Source: Phytophthora sp. 'mugwort'
Lineage: Eukaryota; Oomycota; Peronosporomycetes; Peronosporales; Peronosporaceae
DNA length: 64,000 nucleotides
Direction: 5' to 3'
NCBI GenBank assembly: GCA_033558025.1
Contig: JAUCEF010000005.1
Location: 2,108,001-2,172,000, forward strand
Made by a program: the position numbers and the translations under genes. A model generated the notes under the pieces. It was not told where the DNA came from, did not search any database, and saw nothing but the letters and a program-made list of their open reading frames with translations. The stretch's first letter is position 1. Every line of letters begins with the position of its first letter. Below are positions 41,786 through 52,314 of the stretch, piece after piece.

Positions 41786-43609
41786 ATGAGCGCTCGGAGG
41801 TTGCGTGAAGCGACCAAGACAACACCTCGCTGTATCCCCGGTTCGTCATTGCTGCATTGGCGATCAACTTTATACTTTGCCATTAAATGAAATGTTGCCA
41901 GGCTTACCAGTGCGTTCGTCTATGCAGGCACGCCACGCAAAGCTGCTGCGAATGAGCACGAGTATCTTCGCCAGTTTGTGGACCCGGTCCTGATGCCGCT
42001 CATCGAGTCGCTGCTGCTCTACCAGCCCGAGAGCGTCTACCACTTCATTTACGACTTCGTGGACGAGCAGAAGGGCAATCGCTTCTCACATCGATCGAGG
42101 AGTGTAGGCTACGCCAAGAAGCTCGCCAACCGCCGCAATATGGCGGACTTTATGTCTACCAGTGTGATCCCCGTTATGGATGACCTAGCCAAACAGATTC
42201 TACGCGAGAAACCCAACTCCGTCAAAGGTAAGTCGTGAACGAGCGTGACTGCCTACGGATCTTCATAACTGATTCGTGCATCCATTTCGTGTCCCAAAAG
42301 CTTTCATCCGTGATGTAGTAGCTCCACGTATCGTTATCGAGTCCAGCGAACATTTAAAAGAAGCGTCAAACCAGTTCGAAGCTGACGTCCATTTCAGTGT
42401 GAACGACCGCGTCTTGTGTCGGTATAAAGGTCGACCCAGGTTCTTTCCCGGCATCATAACGGCTGTCGACGACAAGGGAAGCTTCACAGTTTTGTACGAT
42501 GACGGGAAGATAGAAAGCAGTATCCACTGCATGTGTCTGAAGCTGCCGTTCACCCAAGACACCAGTGAGAAAGCAGCAGTCCAGAAGACGGCCAATCGAG
42601 AACCTGAAGACAACCAGGACACGGCGAAGGTCACTCGCACAATGGAGATCGTGCTTCTGATCATTGGTATCGATGGAGCAGGAAAAACTACACTTCTATC
42701 CACATTGCAGGGCGATCTGGATAAACAGCACGTACCAAGTGCAGGCTTTACATCTGCCACGTTCCAGACCGAGACGGGGTCCGCTACTTTCTATGACCTC
42801 GGAGGCGGCCCAGCATTTCGTAACGTGTGGAAGGAATACTACGCCGATGTAAGTGTCCTCATTATCCCTGCTGTCTTTCTGCTCTCTTGCATCGATACTA
42901 ACAGTGAGTTGTCGGTATGGTCAGGCTCACGGCGTAATTTTCGTAGTCGACTCCTCGAGCGAGAATTCGGTGCTTCAGGCTTCAAACGTGCTCGAAGAAT
43001 CGATGGCAAACGAGCTCATGACCAAGAAGCCACTGCTAATGTACGTTCGAGCTTCGACTCGATGGCTATTGAGTATAATGCATTAACGTTTTGTCTGGGC
43101 TTTGCAGCTTTGCCAACAAACGAGACCACTCTGATCCAGTAGCAGAACAAGAAATGCACAGCTTGTTACGCTTGAACAAGTTTCCGAGCTCCAAGATCGT
43201 CCCTTGTGTAGCTAAACCAGCCGTTTACGGTGGTGCTGTAGACGAGCGCCTAGAAGCCGGTCTTCAGTGGCTCTTTGATCAAGTTCACACTGACTTCGAC
43301 TCACTCCACGAACGCGTCCAGCGTGACTTGGCCTTAAAGAAGAAGCTTGATCAGCAACGACGAGAGGAACAACGCGCTCGAGTCTCGCGTTGGAAAGAAG
43401 AGCGCGAACTGAACCAAATGCGTACGCACGACAAGCCGTCAGTCGACGAGCAAACTTTATCTTCGAAAACTGCCGCAGAGAATCCGGAAGGAACCGTGAT
43501 TTACTGCTCGAACTGCAGCACAGCACCAGCAGTAACAAAGTGTGCAGCATCCAAATGGATGCCTGTCTGCGACAACTGCGCAACAACTCTTAGAAGTCAG
43601 TCTGCCTAA
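41786..43609 (+). CDS. ARL13B: ARL13-like small GTPase with N-terminal helical and Tudor-like parts and C-terminal Cys motif
   Basis: Five exons (41786-41840, 41928-42227, 42301-42848, 42925-43040, 43108-43609) join in phase to 506 residues. Residues about 32-66 (FVDPVLMPLIESLLLYQPES, VYHFIYDFVDEQ) resemble an RII-alpha/DPY-30 dimerisation helix pair. About 150-197 (VNDRVLCRYKGRPRFFPGII...FTVLYDDG) look like a Tudor/SGF29-type barrel. About 233-400 are an ARF-family GTPase: P-loop GIDGAGKTT, switch-II region FYDLGGGPAF, NKRD specificity motif. A charged coiled coil (LKKKLDQQRREEQRARVSRW) follows, typical of ARL13, and then a C-terminal CxxC...CxxC (YCSNCSTAPAVTKC, PVCDNC). ARL13 acts in cilia/flagella as a GEF for ARL3. 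There is no N-terminal lipidation Cys or Gly. Convergent with the J protein. Confidence 0.82.
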
Positions 43610-43695
43610 ACCATTAATGAAGTGTAGATTGCTCTAGCAAAAACGTCAAGTGCTCTTGGATTTGACCTCAGGAGCTCCTGCTTTATGATACAATT

Positions 43696-45156
43696 CTATC
43701 GTCGCTTCTTGCCCTTCTTGCCACGACCACGTTGTTCGTCCCCCTCTTCCTGATTCCCCTTTTTCGAGCGCGCACCGCTAACAATCTTCTCGACGTTCTC
43801 CTTCTTCTTGTTCTTGCGCATCTCCTTGCGCTCCCGGCGCTTCTCGGCTGCTTTCTGCTCCTTTTCAACTCGCACACGCTCAGCCTCTTCCTTCTTCCGC
43901 GCGGCTTCTTCGTCAGCTTCCTGCTGCTCAGAATCGACATCCTCGGCATCGTCCTGTTCTTCTTCTGTCGATGGCTTGGCAGGATCGTCATTGCCATCAG
44001 TAGCGTCACGCTTGTCCTTGCCAAGAGCGATAAGCTCTTCCTGTAGTACTCTATCCAGTTCATCGTCCAGGATACTAAGATCACTAAACACACCGAGCTC
44101 CTCCTCTTTCTCACGGTGCTTTTTCGACGTAAGGTGGTTCTGCAATTGCTTCGTCGACTTGAAGGTCTTGTTGCACAAGTCACAGAAAAGCACGTCTGCA
44201 TCCATTTTCTTTCGCAGTTTTTCCAGTTCCTGCTCGATGTCTCGGTCAGCAACGCGACTAGTCTCCAGTTTGCTGTCAGCCCACAGCTTCTGCTGCTGCT
44301 CCTGAAAGGCACGTCGCTCAGCATCATACGCAGCCTGCTTCTCCCGCTTCTTAGCTTCATCTTCAAGACGTCGCTGCTCCTTCTCCTGCTCCTTTTGCTT
44401 CTGGAACGCACGAACTCGTGGGTCTCGGCGACACACAAAGTCCACGAGCTCCCGCACTTCAGTAGTAAACGCCTTCTTAGCAGCATCTCGCAGCTTCTTG
44501 TTCTCCTTCTCCATCGCTCGTCTGACCAGTCTCGTCGGGGCATCAGTTGTCTTGTACTCATCTACCCATGCAAAGCCGCGTTGCGTCGTGTAGCTCTTCC
44601 AGTGCTGGTAGAAGTAGTTGACCTTGTCCATCGACGTTTGCGCGTCTCCGAGCTTCGGCGCAACGCCAGACCTCGAACAATCGCCACCTTCCACGTCGAG
44701 CCCATCGATCTGCTCCACATAGCAATCATTAGTACTGAAATTACGTCGCGATCAACCCCATTGCATCCAAATACAGCCACTGCAGCGCACCTTGGCAAAC
44801 AGCTCTCCGTACACGGAGTAGAAACTCTTCTCATCCGAGCCGAATCCCGAATAGATCGACGAGCTGAAGTAGCGGAACAGGTCAAGCTCATCCTCATCCT
44901 CGTTATCGTCGTTGCCAGCTCCGCCGCGCAGAATCTGCTCTCGGTGCTCGTCGTACCATTTCTTCTCGTGCGGGTCGCTCAGCACCTCATAGGCGCTCTG
45001 GATAGTCTGGAAGTGCTCCGTGGCCTCCTCGCTCGAGACGCCGTTTTGCTGGTGCTTGTCCGGGTGCCATCGCAATGCCTGCAAACGGAAGGCCTTCTTG
45101 ATCTCCACCTCCGACGCATCGCGCGCAACTGCCAGCACTTCGTAGTGGCAGCGCAT
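43696..45156 (-). CDS. DNAJC21: DNAJC21/JJJ1-type J-domain protein
   Basis: Exon 1 is 45156-44791. Exon 2 begins near 44709-44712 and ends at 43696, giving about 459 residues. The J domain is at 1-65 (HYEVLAVARDASEVEIKKAF, catalytic HPD in RWHPDKH), followed by the DNAJC21-specific region (FRYFSSSIYSGFGSDEKSFY, then YFYQHWKSYTTQRGFAWVDE). A C2H2 zinc finger lies near residue 300 (CDLCNKTFKSTKQLQNHLTS, KKH). A long charged helix with Asp/Glu then Lys/Arg-rich tail ends the protein (GRGKKGKKRR). Homologues stimulate Hsp70 in late 60S ribosomal subunit maturation. The intron holds a good branch site, tactaat; two adjacent acceptors (GAG or CAG) both keep the frame. Its 3' end converges on the ARL13-like gene 86 bp away. 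Confidence 0.88.
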
Positions 45157-46602
45157 TGGCCTCCAGCGAAAAAAGTATAAATGTGCATACGTAAAAATAA
45201 ATTGGATGGACTAAATAAATAGTCGTACTAAACTACTTCAACTTTACAAGACAACGCGTCTAGCAGATCCTCTGATAGTGCGTCTTTTGTCCGCAGTTGT
45301 AATTGCATTTTGTGAACGAAATAGAAATCCGGCTGGTTTAATCTATGGACGAAACTCACGGGGATCGGATGCCAAGCTGCTACGCTCGAAAAGCACCCCG
45401 GAAGATCTGACACCGATGAGATTGGGGACTGATAGTGTAGCTCGATTGATAGCGTACTCATGCAAGCAGCACTTTAATAGCTTCAAAATTACGCGAACGT
45501 CTACTCGCCCAAATAGTATAAGGTGTAGTCAAGCACGTAGTTCAGGTCAACATCACCCGCTTCGTGAGACAGCTCCAGAAGCCCCCCCCCCCCGAGGAAA
45601 TAACTGCGGTATGCTGTCCTGTGGATTAACCCTAAAAATTTACAGCTTTTACAGGGTTAATCCACAGGACAGCATCCGCAGTACACAACAATCGAAGACA
45701 GCTAGACTCGCCCATCGCTTGGACTGCTCAGAGAACCAAAGCTGACGTACCATATTTTAGGTACACATTCTTGTCACCATGCTTCCGCACATAAGAAAAG
45801 CGACGCAGCAGGTGGGAGTCAGGATGCCTTCAGCACGGGCGAAGGAAGGACGAGCGATTAGCTGGTTTCCGCAGGCGTGTAAGTTTCGTATGGTACTATT
45901 CAAACCTATTTCACCGAGCGAGGCGACCTCACACCAATTTCTAGCGAAGCTGGAGCCCTTCAAGTCAACTTCCCCGTTAGGTGGTTGAACTGCAGCGTCT
46001 GCAGCGTCAGCGCATTGTCTCTGCTGCTTCATTCCTCAGGCAGGTAAGTTGGGCATCGGGTGATTACTGCTGCACTGTGTCATAAACCTGTTGGTATCGT
46101 GTTTGTGGTAGAGCTGGAGCAGTTAGCAGCAGAAGCCGCTGGAGAGCTGTTGAAGACCTAGGTCCGTCACGCTCGGTTTGGACTCCAGGTTGGTTGTGCG
46201 GATGTCTTTGCAATGCTTCATTGACCTTGTGCTAACCGATGTAATGCTTACTGCAGCTGCCTACCGAACCCTTGTCAGCAGCAAAATCTGCCGACGTTCC
46301 TGGTCACCAAGGTCAGTAGGATGGTGTTACTATGTTCTTGCGCGGTTGTTTGACTAAACGCTCATGCAGTTTGGCTGCGAACAGGTCGAAGTAGCAGCTT
46401 ACGAGAGATGGTTGGGCTTTCCCATTCAGATTTAGATAGAGCCTTCAACTTTCCGTTCAGGGGATATTGTGGAATATTATTCGTTGCAACACGTTTGTGT
46501 AGATGCCCCTGGGCACCGTAACGCTGTCATTCTCGAAGTGAACCCTGCCCCTGCTGAATATCCGTTGTCATTCGACAGTAGAGAGATGCTACCAAGTCAA
46601 GG
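45157..46602. other. Intergenic region with fold-back repeat and poly-C
   Basis: About 1.4 kb with no recognised gene. It holds a run of 12 C (45582-45593) and, 11 bp later, a long inverted repeat at 45605-45680. The remaining frames are short and unrecognised. It marks the edge between the host-gene block and the transposon-rich block. Confidence 0.55.
45605..45680. repeat. Fold-back element with 28-29 bp arms
   Basis: The left arm (45605-45633, starting tgcggtatgctgtcctgtgg) and right arm (45653-45680, ending cacaggacagcatccgca) are inverted copies differing by a single inserted t. The loop is 19 bases. The length and near-perfect pairing suggest a tiny fold-back/MITE-like element or the terminal repeats of a deleted element. 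No target duplication could be fixed by eye. Confidence 0.85.
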
Positions 46603-48078
46603 GTGGATTTGAAAGCGGATAGCGACTGGAGAGAAGGATCCGGACGAAAAGTGGCGCAGTTACGGACATTCGCATTGGAGAAAAGCAAAATCGACAAGCC
46701 AACAAGATCCAACGAGCTTACTCGAGCGCTGCGGGCTATATCTGAAACACCGATTGCTGAATTAATCTCAAGTGGTGAAGCACGCACCCGTGAAGAAGCG
46801 ATTGGCGTTCAGCCGCAGGCAGAGCTCGTCTGTGAGATTGAAAAGCCAGCGGGCCTTGGCGTTAGGAATGAAGACGTCATCCCTGCATCAAGTGTGGTCC
46901 CTGACCCAACTTGTGCAGCACAGCCGACAATGACGCTGGAGGACAACCTGAATGAGCTGGGAAAGATACCTAGGAAGAATCAGCGTTGGAAAAGGCACCA
47001 CAGAGCAAACCCGAAGAAAGGAGGCGGTTGGGCGAAGCGTTCGAGAAAGAAATCTCATCTGCGGCTGTGCAAATTAACGGACGACACCAAACTGTGTGGC
47101 ATGTCAACACTCCTCAGTCCCGCGTTTTGCGTGACTTTTTGAAGTTACCTCACGTTCAAGCCGCGTTGTCTGCTCGACGTGCTGACAGTAATGTATCCAG
47201 CAAGCAGCACATCCAGGAACCTGTGATGGAGAGTAGCAAGTTGCTAAGCAACAGCAGCGCAGATGCATCTAAGCAGGCGACGATCCCATTGCAAAGTGAT
47301 CCCGTTACAGCTGGATATATCCCGTGCCAAAACAAGGGTGTGGTTGATGTGAGTGGAATGCCCAGCCACATGATCCGGGAGCATAAGGAATCGCATGCAC
47401 CAAAATGGCCAAGTGATGTATTGTGCGTTTGTGGGTTATTGAACCCGCACCATGTCGTATTCAAGAACGACGGGGAAGTAGATCCATGCGAGTATGTCGA
47501 CGACTGCTTCTTAGATGGTTGCCTTAACTCGAAGACTGATGTCTTCTGCACCGTCGATAATTGCAACCTCGGAGGCAATTGCAGTAACTCCTTAGCCGGG
47601 CATCCTGCTTTGGAAATGTACGAATCGCCCGTTGATGGTATTGGGGTCCGCACGGCGGGCCCTGTGGAGATCGATGTGATCGTTGGGGAGTTGCAGGAGA
47701 GCTCCAACCATACCAAAGCCGAAAGGTGATCAGAAGAAAGGTGCACCGCTCAAATTAAACAGCGGATACTCGATGCTGTTGTCAACGTTGTCGCGCCGCC
47801 GCGAGTACGTCTACATCGAGCCCCGGCGTGCAGGAAACATGATGGATTTTTTAACCACAGCTGTGAGCCCAACTGTCTGTTCCGTGAGATGAAATATCGA
47901 GCACAAGTGCACATAGCTGTTGTGACGACGAGAGCGCTACACGCCAATGAAGAACTGACGGTCTCCTATGGAATGGATCTTTTTTGGTTTGAGTGTAGAT
48001 GCGGGGCGGATACCTGCATATCCAAGAAGCGCAGCATGACACGCAGGACGAGTAAAGGCTTGACAGCGCGCAGTAGTT
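46603..48078 (+). pseudogene. Broken SET-domain protein gene
   Basis: Three frames together spell a SET-type lysine methyltransferase. The first frame (46603 to about 46990) has no clear similarity. The second (46986-47729) holds a Cys-rich pre-SET/AWS-like region (CLNSKTDVFCTVDNCNLGGN) and the start of SET (ALEMYESPVDGIGVRTAGPV). The third (about 47700-47840) holds GYSMLLSTLSRRREYVYIEP. From about 47845 the second frame resumes with the conserved NHSCEPNC and EELTVSYGMD and a post-SET CRCGADTC. At least two frameshifts prevent one product, though unusual introns cannot be fully excluded. Intact SET enzymes methylate histone lysines. It lies at the edge of a transposon cluster. Confidence 0.68.
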
Positions 48079-48270
48079 GATATGTGGTGCAATGAGGAGG
48101 CATCCTGGACATTGACAAACAAACGTAGTCTAAAGCAAAACGAGAGAAAAATGATGCATGCATTCAAGAATTTGTGGTCTCCCACTCGGTTTTCACTGCC
48201 AAACCTTGCTACACGTAAGCTAACGCAGGTCCACTCAGGATAGGTCGTCCTCGCTTGGTTTCATTCGCTG

Positions 48271-49800
48271 CTACTGCCGCGATCTGGTCCTCCAATGTCT
48301 TCCGTTTGTTTCTTCGACTGTGATTAAACAGCTTTCGCTTCCTGGCTTATCGGTTCCGAAGCGAACGTACAAGGCAAACAAAATATGGACACAACTGCCT
48401 TTGTGAAAGAAGTATTTGCACGGACAGGTGCGGTTCGTCACATTAACTGACCAGCCTTCGTCTGGCTGCTCGTCATGTTCCATTCGAGCGGCGTTTGCTT
48501 CAAGTTGCACAGCAACTTCAACAACCTCCACAGCTTTCCTTTTAGGTCGGACATGAATGCGGGGTCTTGCCTTCAATAAAACCAGCGCAAAGTTGTCGAA
48601 TTCACCAAGGGATGGCGTCTCACAAAGCAGGCTTTGTCGTCGTAGCGCTGTTGCTCTTCTTCGTAGTCTGTCGCTGGCGGTTGGTTTCTCCTGGAAAATA
48701 GTTGTATCAATACTCACCATTCGACAACACAGCTGCAACTGACCTAACAACGCTCCCATGAGCAGCCGATTGCGAAGCGTGTATGTGCTTTTCAGCTTGG
48801 TATTAAATGTTTCCACTGGATTGTTGATTGTGGCCTAGCCAATTGGCGTACGAAAGCATTTCCACTTGACAAACTTTCCCTTCAACCACTGCTTTAAAAA
48901 GTACTTTCCGAAATCTTCTGTGTCTGGATCTGCCAATAAGCGGCGTACCGCCGCATTCTTCGTGGCTTGAAATGCTGAGCCCGTCGTCGCGTAATGCATA
49001 TCAAACGCATCCGCTACTACTAGACTATGCTTTCCCGGAAGAATTGAGCTTGCTCTTTCGTGAACTTTGCGATTACATGGTAAAAGCACATCAGAATTTC
49101 GAGATCGCAATCGTCAAATACTGTTGCCATTGCGTTGTATTGAGCATCGTCAGCGTCGCCGAGAATGAAGTGGACTTGCATTGGTTTCTCAACGACACGA
49201 GCGTATATAGCTCGCAACGCAACCAGGGCCGCGGTGTAGTGTCGTACCTCTTGCTGCGACGTAACGAAAAGCGCTTCAAGGTGGAATGACCGCGCATGGT
49301 CCGAAATCCCACAAACAAACGTAGGATACTCCACTTGATTGAGCTTGTAAGTTGCATCAAAAGCGAAAGATAAAATCATGGGGGTCACGATCTACATTGC
49401 GAAGCAGCGCTTGGTCGTAAACCCAACAATACAAAAATTTGCATCAGTTCCTTCTCCAATAGTAACATTCCCATTTGCTCCAGCGCTGCACGGGAATGAA
49501 AATGCATCGGTATCTTCCACCTCTCACGAAAAGCTGTGTCTTTCACGATTTTCTCCAATACATCCAAGTCATCGGTGTTGTTCACTTTGGTCTTTCGAAA
49601 ATGCGTCACAAAATTCTGAACCTTATTCAGAAGCGGAACTTTATCCACAGGTGTCTCGTCGGCTATCGCGTTTCGAATTCTTGCAGGCTTCAAACCATTT
49701 GCAGCTAGCTGGCGGGTCAACTTCTGCTCATGTGTCAGCTTTCTGACGGGGGATCTGCTACAATGACTTCGTGCAACCCAAACTCGTAGATGTTGGTCAT
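48271..49800 (-). pseudogene. Broken Mutator-like (MULE) transposase with SWIM zinc finger
   Basis: Reading leftwards, fragments in several frames are an N-terminal part (49720-49385: VPLLNKVQNFVTHFRKTKVN) and the DDE core (49388-49020: SFAFDATYKLNQVEYPTFVC, then FILGDADDAQYNAMATVFDD, then CFYHVIAKFTKE). A C-terminal part follows (49110-48271: LADPDTEDFGKYFLKQWLKG, in-frame TAG at 48835-48837, then ATINNPVETFNTKL). Last is a SWIM finger CPCKYFFHKGSCVHILFAL (C-x-C...C-x-H). The first two acidic catalytic positions are visible. Frameshifts near 49440 and 49035 and the TAG make it inactive. SWIM-tailed DDE proteins of this type are common in oomycete genomes. Terminal inverted repeats were not found by eye. 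Confidence 0.8.
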
Positions 49801-50907
49801 GTTGCTTTCCTCGCAGCTCAAAATTTAACCCGCCTTTGACATTTCATGGGCGCTATGCAAGCTTCCGCATACAGCGGTCATGCACATGACAGCACCCGAT
49901 GCCGCATTCGATGCACTGTAGAACTACTGCAAACCGTGCATTTGGCGGTGTTGCTCACTGTCACGCTGTGCTGCTTGGCATATTTCATGTTTTCAATGGT
50001 TCGCTGGGTTCAATCTCGGTTATCTGCCGATGTAGCGTGCCAAAGGTAGTGTCTTTCCCATTGATATGTGCACATGAAGGTTCATTAGCGATATAAAGTT
50101 GCAAAACCAGGAATCTTCAATGTACTTACCGAGAGGGCAAATGTGTTGAATTGCAGTCGTAGAAAAATAGCTACAGCTCCACCAAAACGACGAGTTAGTG
50201 AGCGGGAGTATGTGCAACCCATGCATACGAATGCGAGCAAAGGGACGTACTTGCGGAGGAAAGCACAAATGAAGTCAATTAGCGGTATCACGCCGATTCA
50301 TCTCGTCTGTCTGGGTGTATTTGCAGAAGTACCTACAGCTCCGCCTACAAAAACGGTTTTAGCAAACAGTCCGAAGTCCGATAGGGTGAGTATCGAGCAA
50401 TCACACGGACCTGCCTGCGGACAAATGCCCCCGTTGCCGACTTCCACCAAAAGACCAGCGCCTACGTTGTATTGACTGCTGGTCGCCTTGGGGTGTCATG
50501 TTGTGCAATGGTTGGCTAAAATGGAACGCTGATAGAAACTCCGCATCCGGTGGAGCGCCTCCAGCTCCTATGGATTTGCTTTGGATGCTGTGAATTTTTC
50601 CCGGAGGGTGTGGACCGACCCCGTGTGTGTGTGGATTTGGACCATCGCTATGGACTGGCCCCCTCAAGCTATGGAGTTTTCCCGCGTCCCCCCCCCTCCT
50701 TTGCAGACGGAACTGTCACATTTGGATGGCTGCTATTGACTAAACGCTGGAAGGTGGGCAGACAGGGCTCCCGATGATGGCATGGCGTTTTCAATAATTT
50801 CCAATAAAGCATAAATATATTTATCCCGGCGTTCCCCGTACGTTATTGATAATTTATTTGATAAGACAAGCATCTGCCATAATTTATATACAAACCTCTT
50901 TATCATT
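49801..50907. other. Gene-free stretch in the transposon block
   Basis: No recognised gene. Several frames of 60-110 codons occur on both strands without family resemblance. It probably holds degraded ends of the MULE and the start of the Ulp1-carrying element. Confidence 0.45.
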
Positions 50908-51579
50908 ATGGTTTCCTGCCATCCAACCAGCCAGCAAAGTTCGCTGCTACCAACAGCTTACCACCACAGCTTAATCCAGCGCTCAACAAGCTCTCACACT
51001 TCAATTTCTCCAAGCCCAACGCACCCTCCCCCTCAAGCTACCATGGTTCTCGCACTGGACCCCTTACACGAAATGGCTTACTTCAGACGCTCAGAATGGT
51101 TGGACGACTCGGGCTTGAAACTGGTTATAAGTTATCTTATAGAGCAAGATCCTGACGCTCAATGGCAAAGTCGTATTGGAGGGGTGGACCCACTCTATGC
51201 AAGGGTGCATGATGAGTCCATGAAGCGCCAATTGATTGCTAGCTCGCCGTTCCAAAGCGGAAATCGGCTTGTGCTTATACCGGTGTATCTAGACGCACAG
51301 TGGGCAGGGGCCGTTTTCGACTTCGACAAGAGGCAGAAAGTGTTTTTTGATCCGATGTAGACCAACACTTACTATAAAGCGGTCTGCAACGTCCTCGACG
51401 AGTATTTTGGAGAGTATGCGAGCAACCTTAAACCAGTCGACCAGCGTGCAACACGTCAAGAGGATTTGAACAGTTGCGGTCCACTGACACTGCTTTTCTT
51501 CGAGTGCATGGTGCGCAACATACCAGTGCCAAACGTATCAAGAGAGCAGGTTCTATACCTGGCACCTCTTTTTGACTAG
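50908..51579 (+). pseudogene. Ulp1-like (C48) protease gene with in-frame stop
   Basis: A frame from 50908 (or from ATG 51043, MVLALDPLHEMAYF) encodes the first half of a Ulp1-type cysteine protease: WLDDSGLKLVISYLIEQ, then LVLIPVYLDAQWAGAVFDFD, then KVFFDPM. It meets a TAG at 51358-51360. The same frame continues with the second half to a TAG at 51577-51579, including the Gln and nucleophile Cys region QEDLNSCGPLTLLFF. The position usually held by the catalytic His before Trp is Gln here (AQW). Ulp1-like proteases are frequent passengers of plant and oomycete transposons. With the stop and the missing His it is probably inactive, unless the TAG is removed by splicing or read through. Confidence 0.68.
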
Positions 51580-52314
51580 CAGGGGCGTATTTTGCAGAGG
51601 TCCAGAAGCAGCTAGAGTGAAGACTAACTACATGCAATACATAATCATTTTTGCTTTATTCGACTCAGCGCCGCAGTAGACTCTGTGAATTTAGCGAGTA
51701 TCTATACCTAGCTTGGCGGCGCGCCTTCAACCGCTGATGTATACACTTTATTTGGCGTCTGATAAAGCCAATGCATGACCTCGACGTGGGGTCAGGGTGG
51801 AGAAAGGAAGTACAGAAGCTGCAGATAGCGCGGCAACTTGACATATTTAATCAGCACGGCCGCAGCAGCTCCACGCAGATGTTCTGGTAGGTAGCGCGTG
51901 CCGACAGAAAGCTTCAGTTGTCTGAGACAGATAATACTCCAAGTCGTCGCCACATCCACTCAACATTTGTACGACATCACCCCAATTATCTACAAACTGA
52001 TTCAAACGTAGAGAAATCAGGGCGAATCTTGCGGTATAAATTTCGTACTTAGTGGTATCCAGGGTTGAGGTTGCCAACCAAATCCCAACTACAGTAATGT
52101 GAGTGAATAAGCAACGGGGCTACAACGCATAACCTGGGAGTTAAAATACTGCGCTGAGAAAGGGTGGATCGCTCGAGCAAAATAGTACTGATACAAGGAA
52201 GAGTAGCAGTCTCTCTCGATACATTATTGGTGGGAATACGATCTTTCTACTCATTTGATTGGCTAATAGTTGAGATTCCTAATAGTTAAGATTCCGCCAA
52301 TCAGGGCTCGAATG
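51580..52314. other. Gene-free stretch in the transposon block
   Basis: No recognised gene. A minus-strand frame at 51847-52077 (MATSTLDTTKYEIYTARFAL...) is unfamiliar. Tandem-like ttagattcc/agttaagattcc text occurs at about 52265-52290, near the presumed start of the hAT element. Confidence 0.4.

Noticed and set aside
43683..44561. 292-codon minus-strand frame rich in Arg/Ser
   Set aside because: It is a shifted frame of the DNAJC21-type gene; the correct frame has the zinc finger and the family-specific text.
44116..45180. 354-codon plus-strand Leu/Ser-rich frame
   Set aside because: Antisense to the Glu/Lys-rich exon of the J-domain protein; typical shadow of charged coding sequence.
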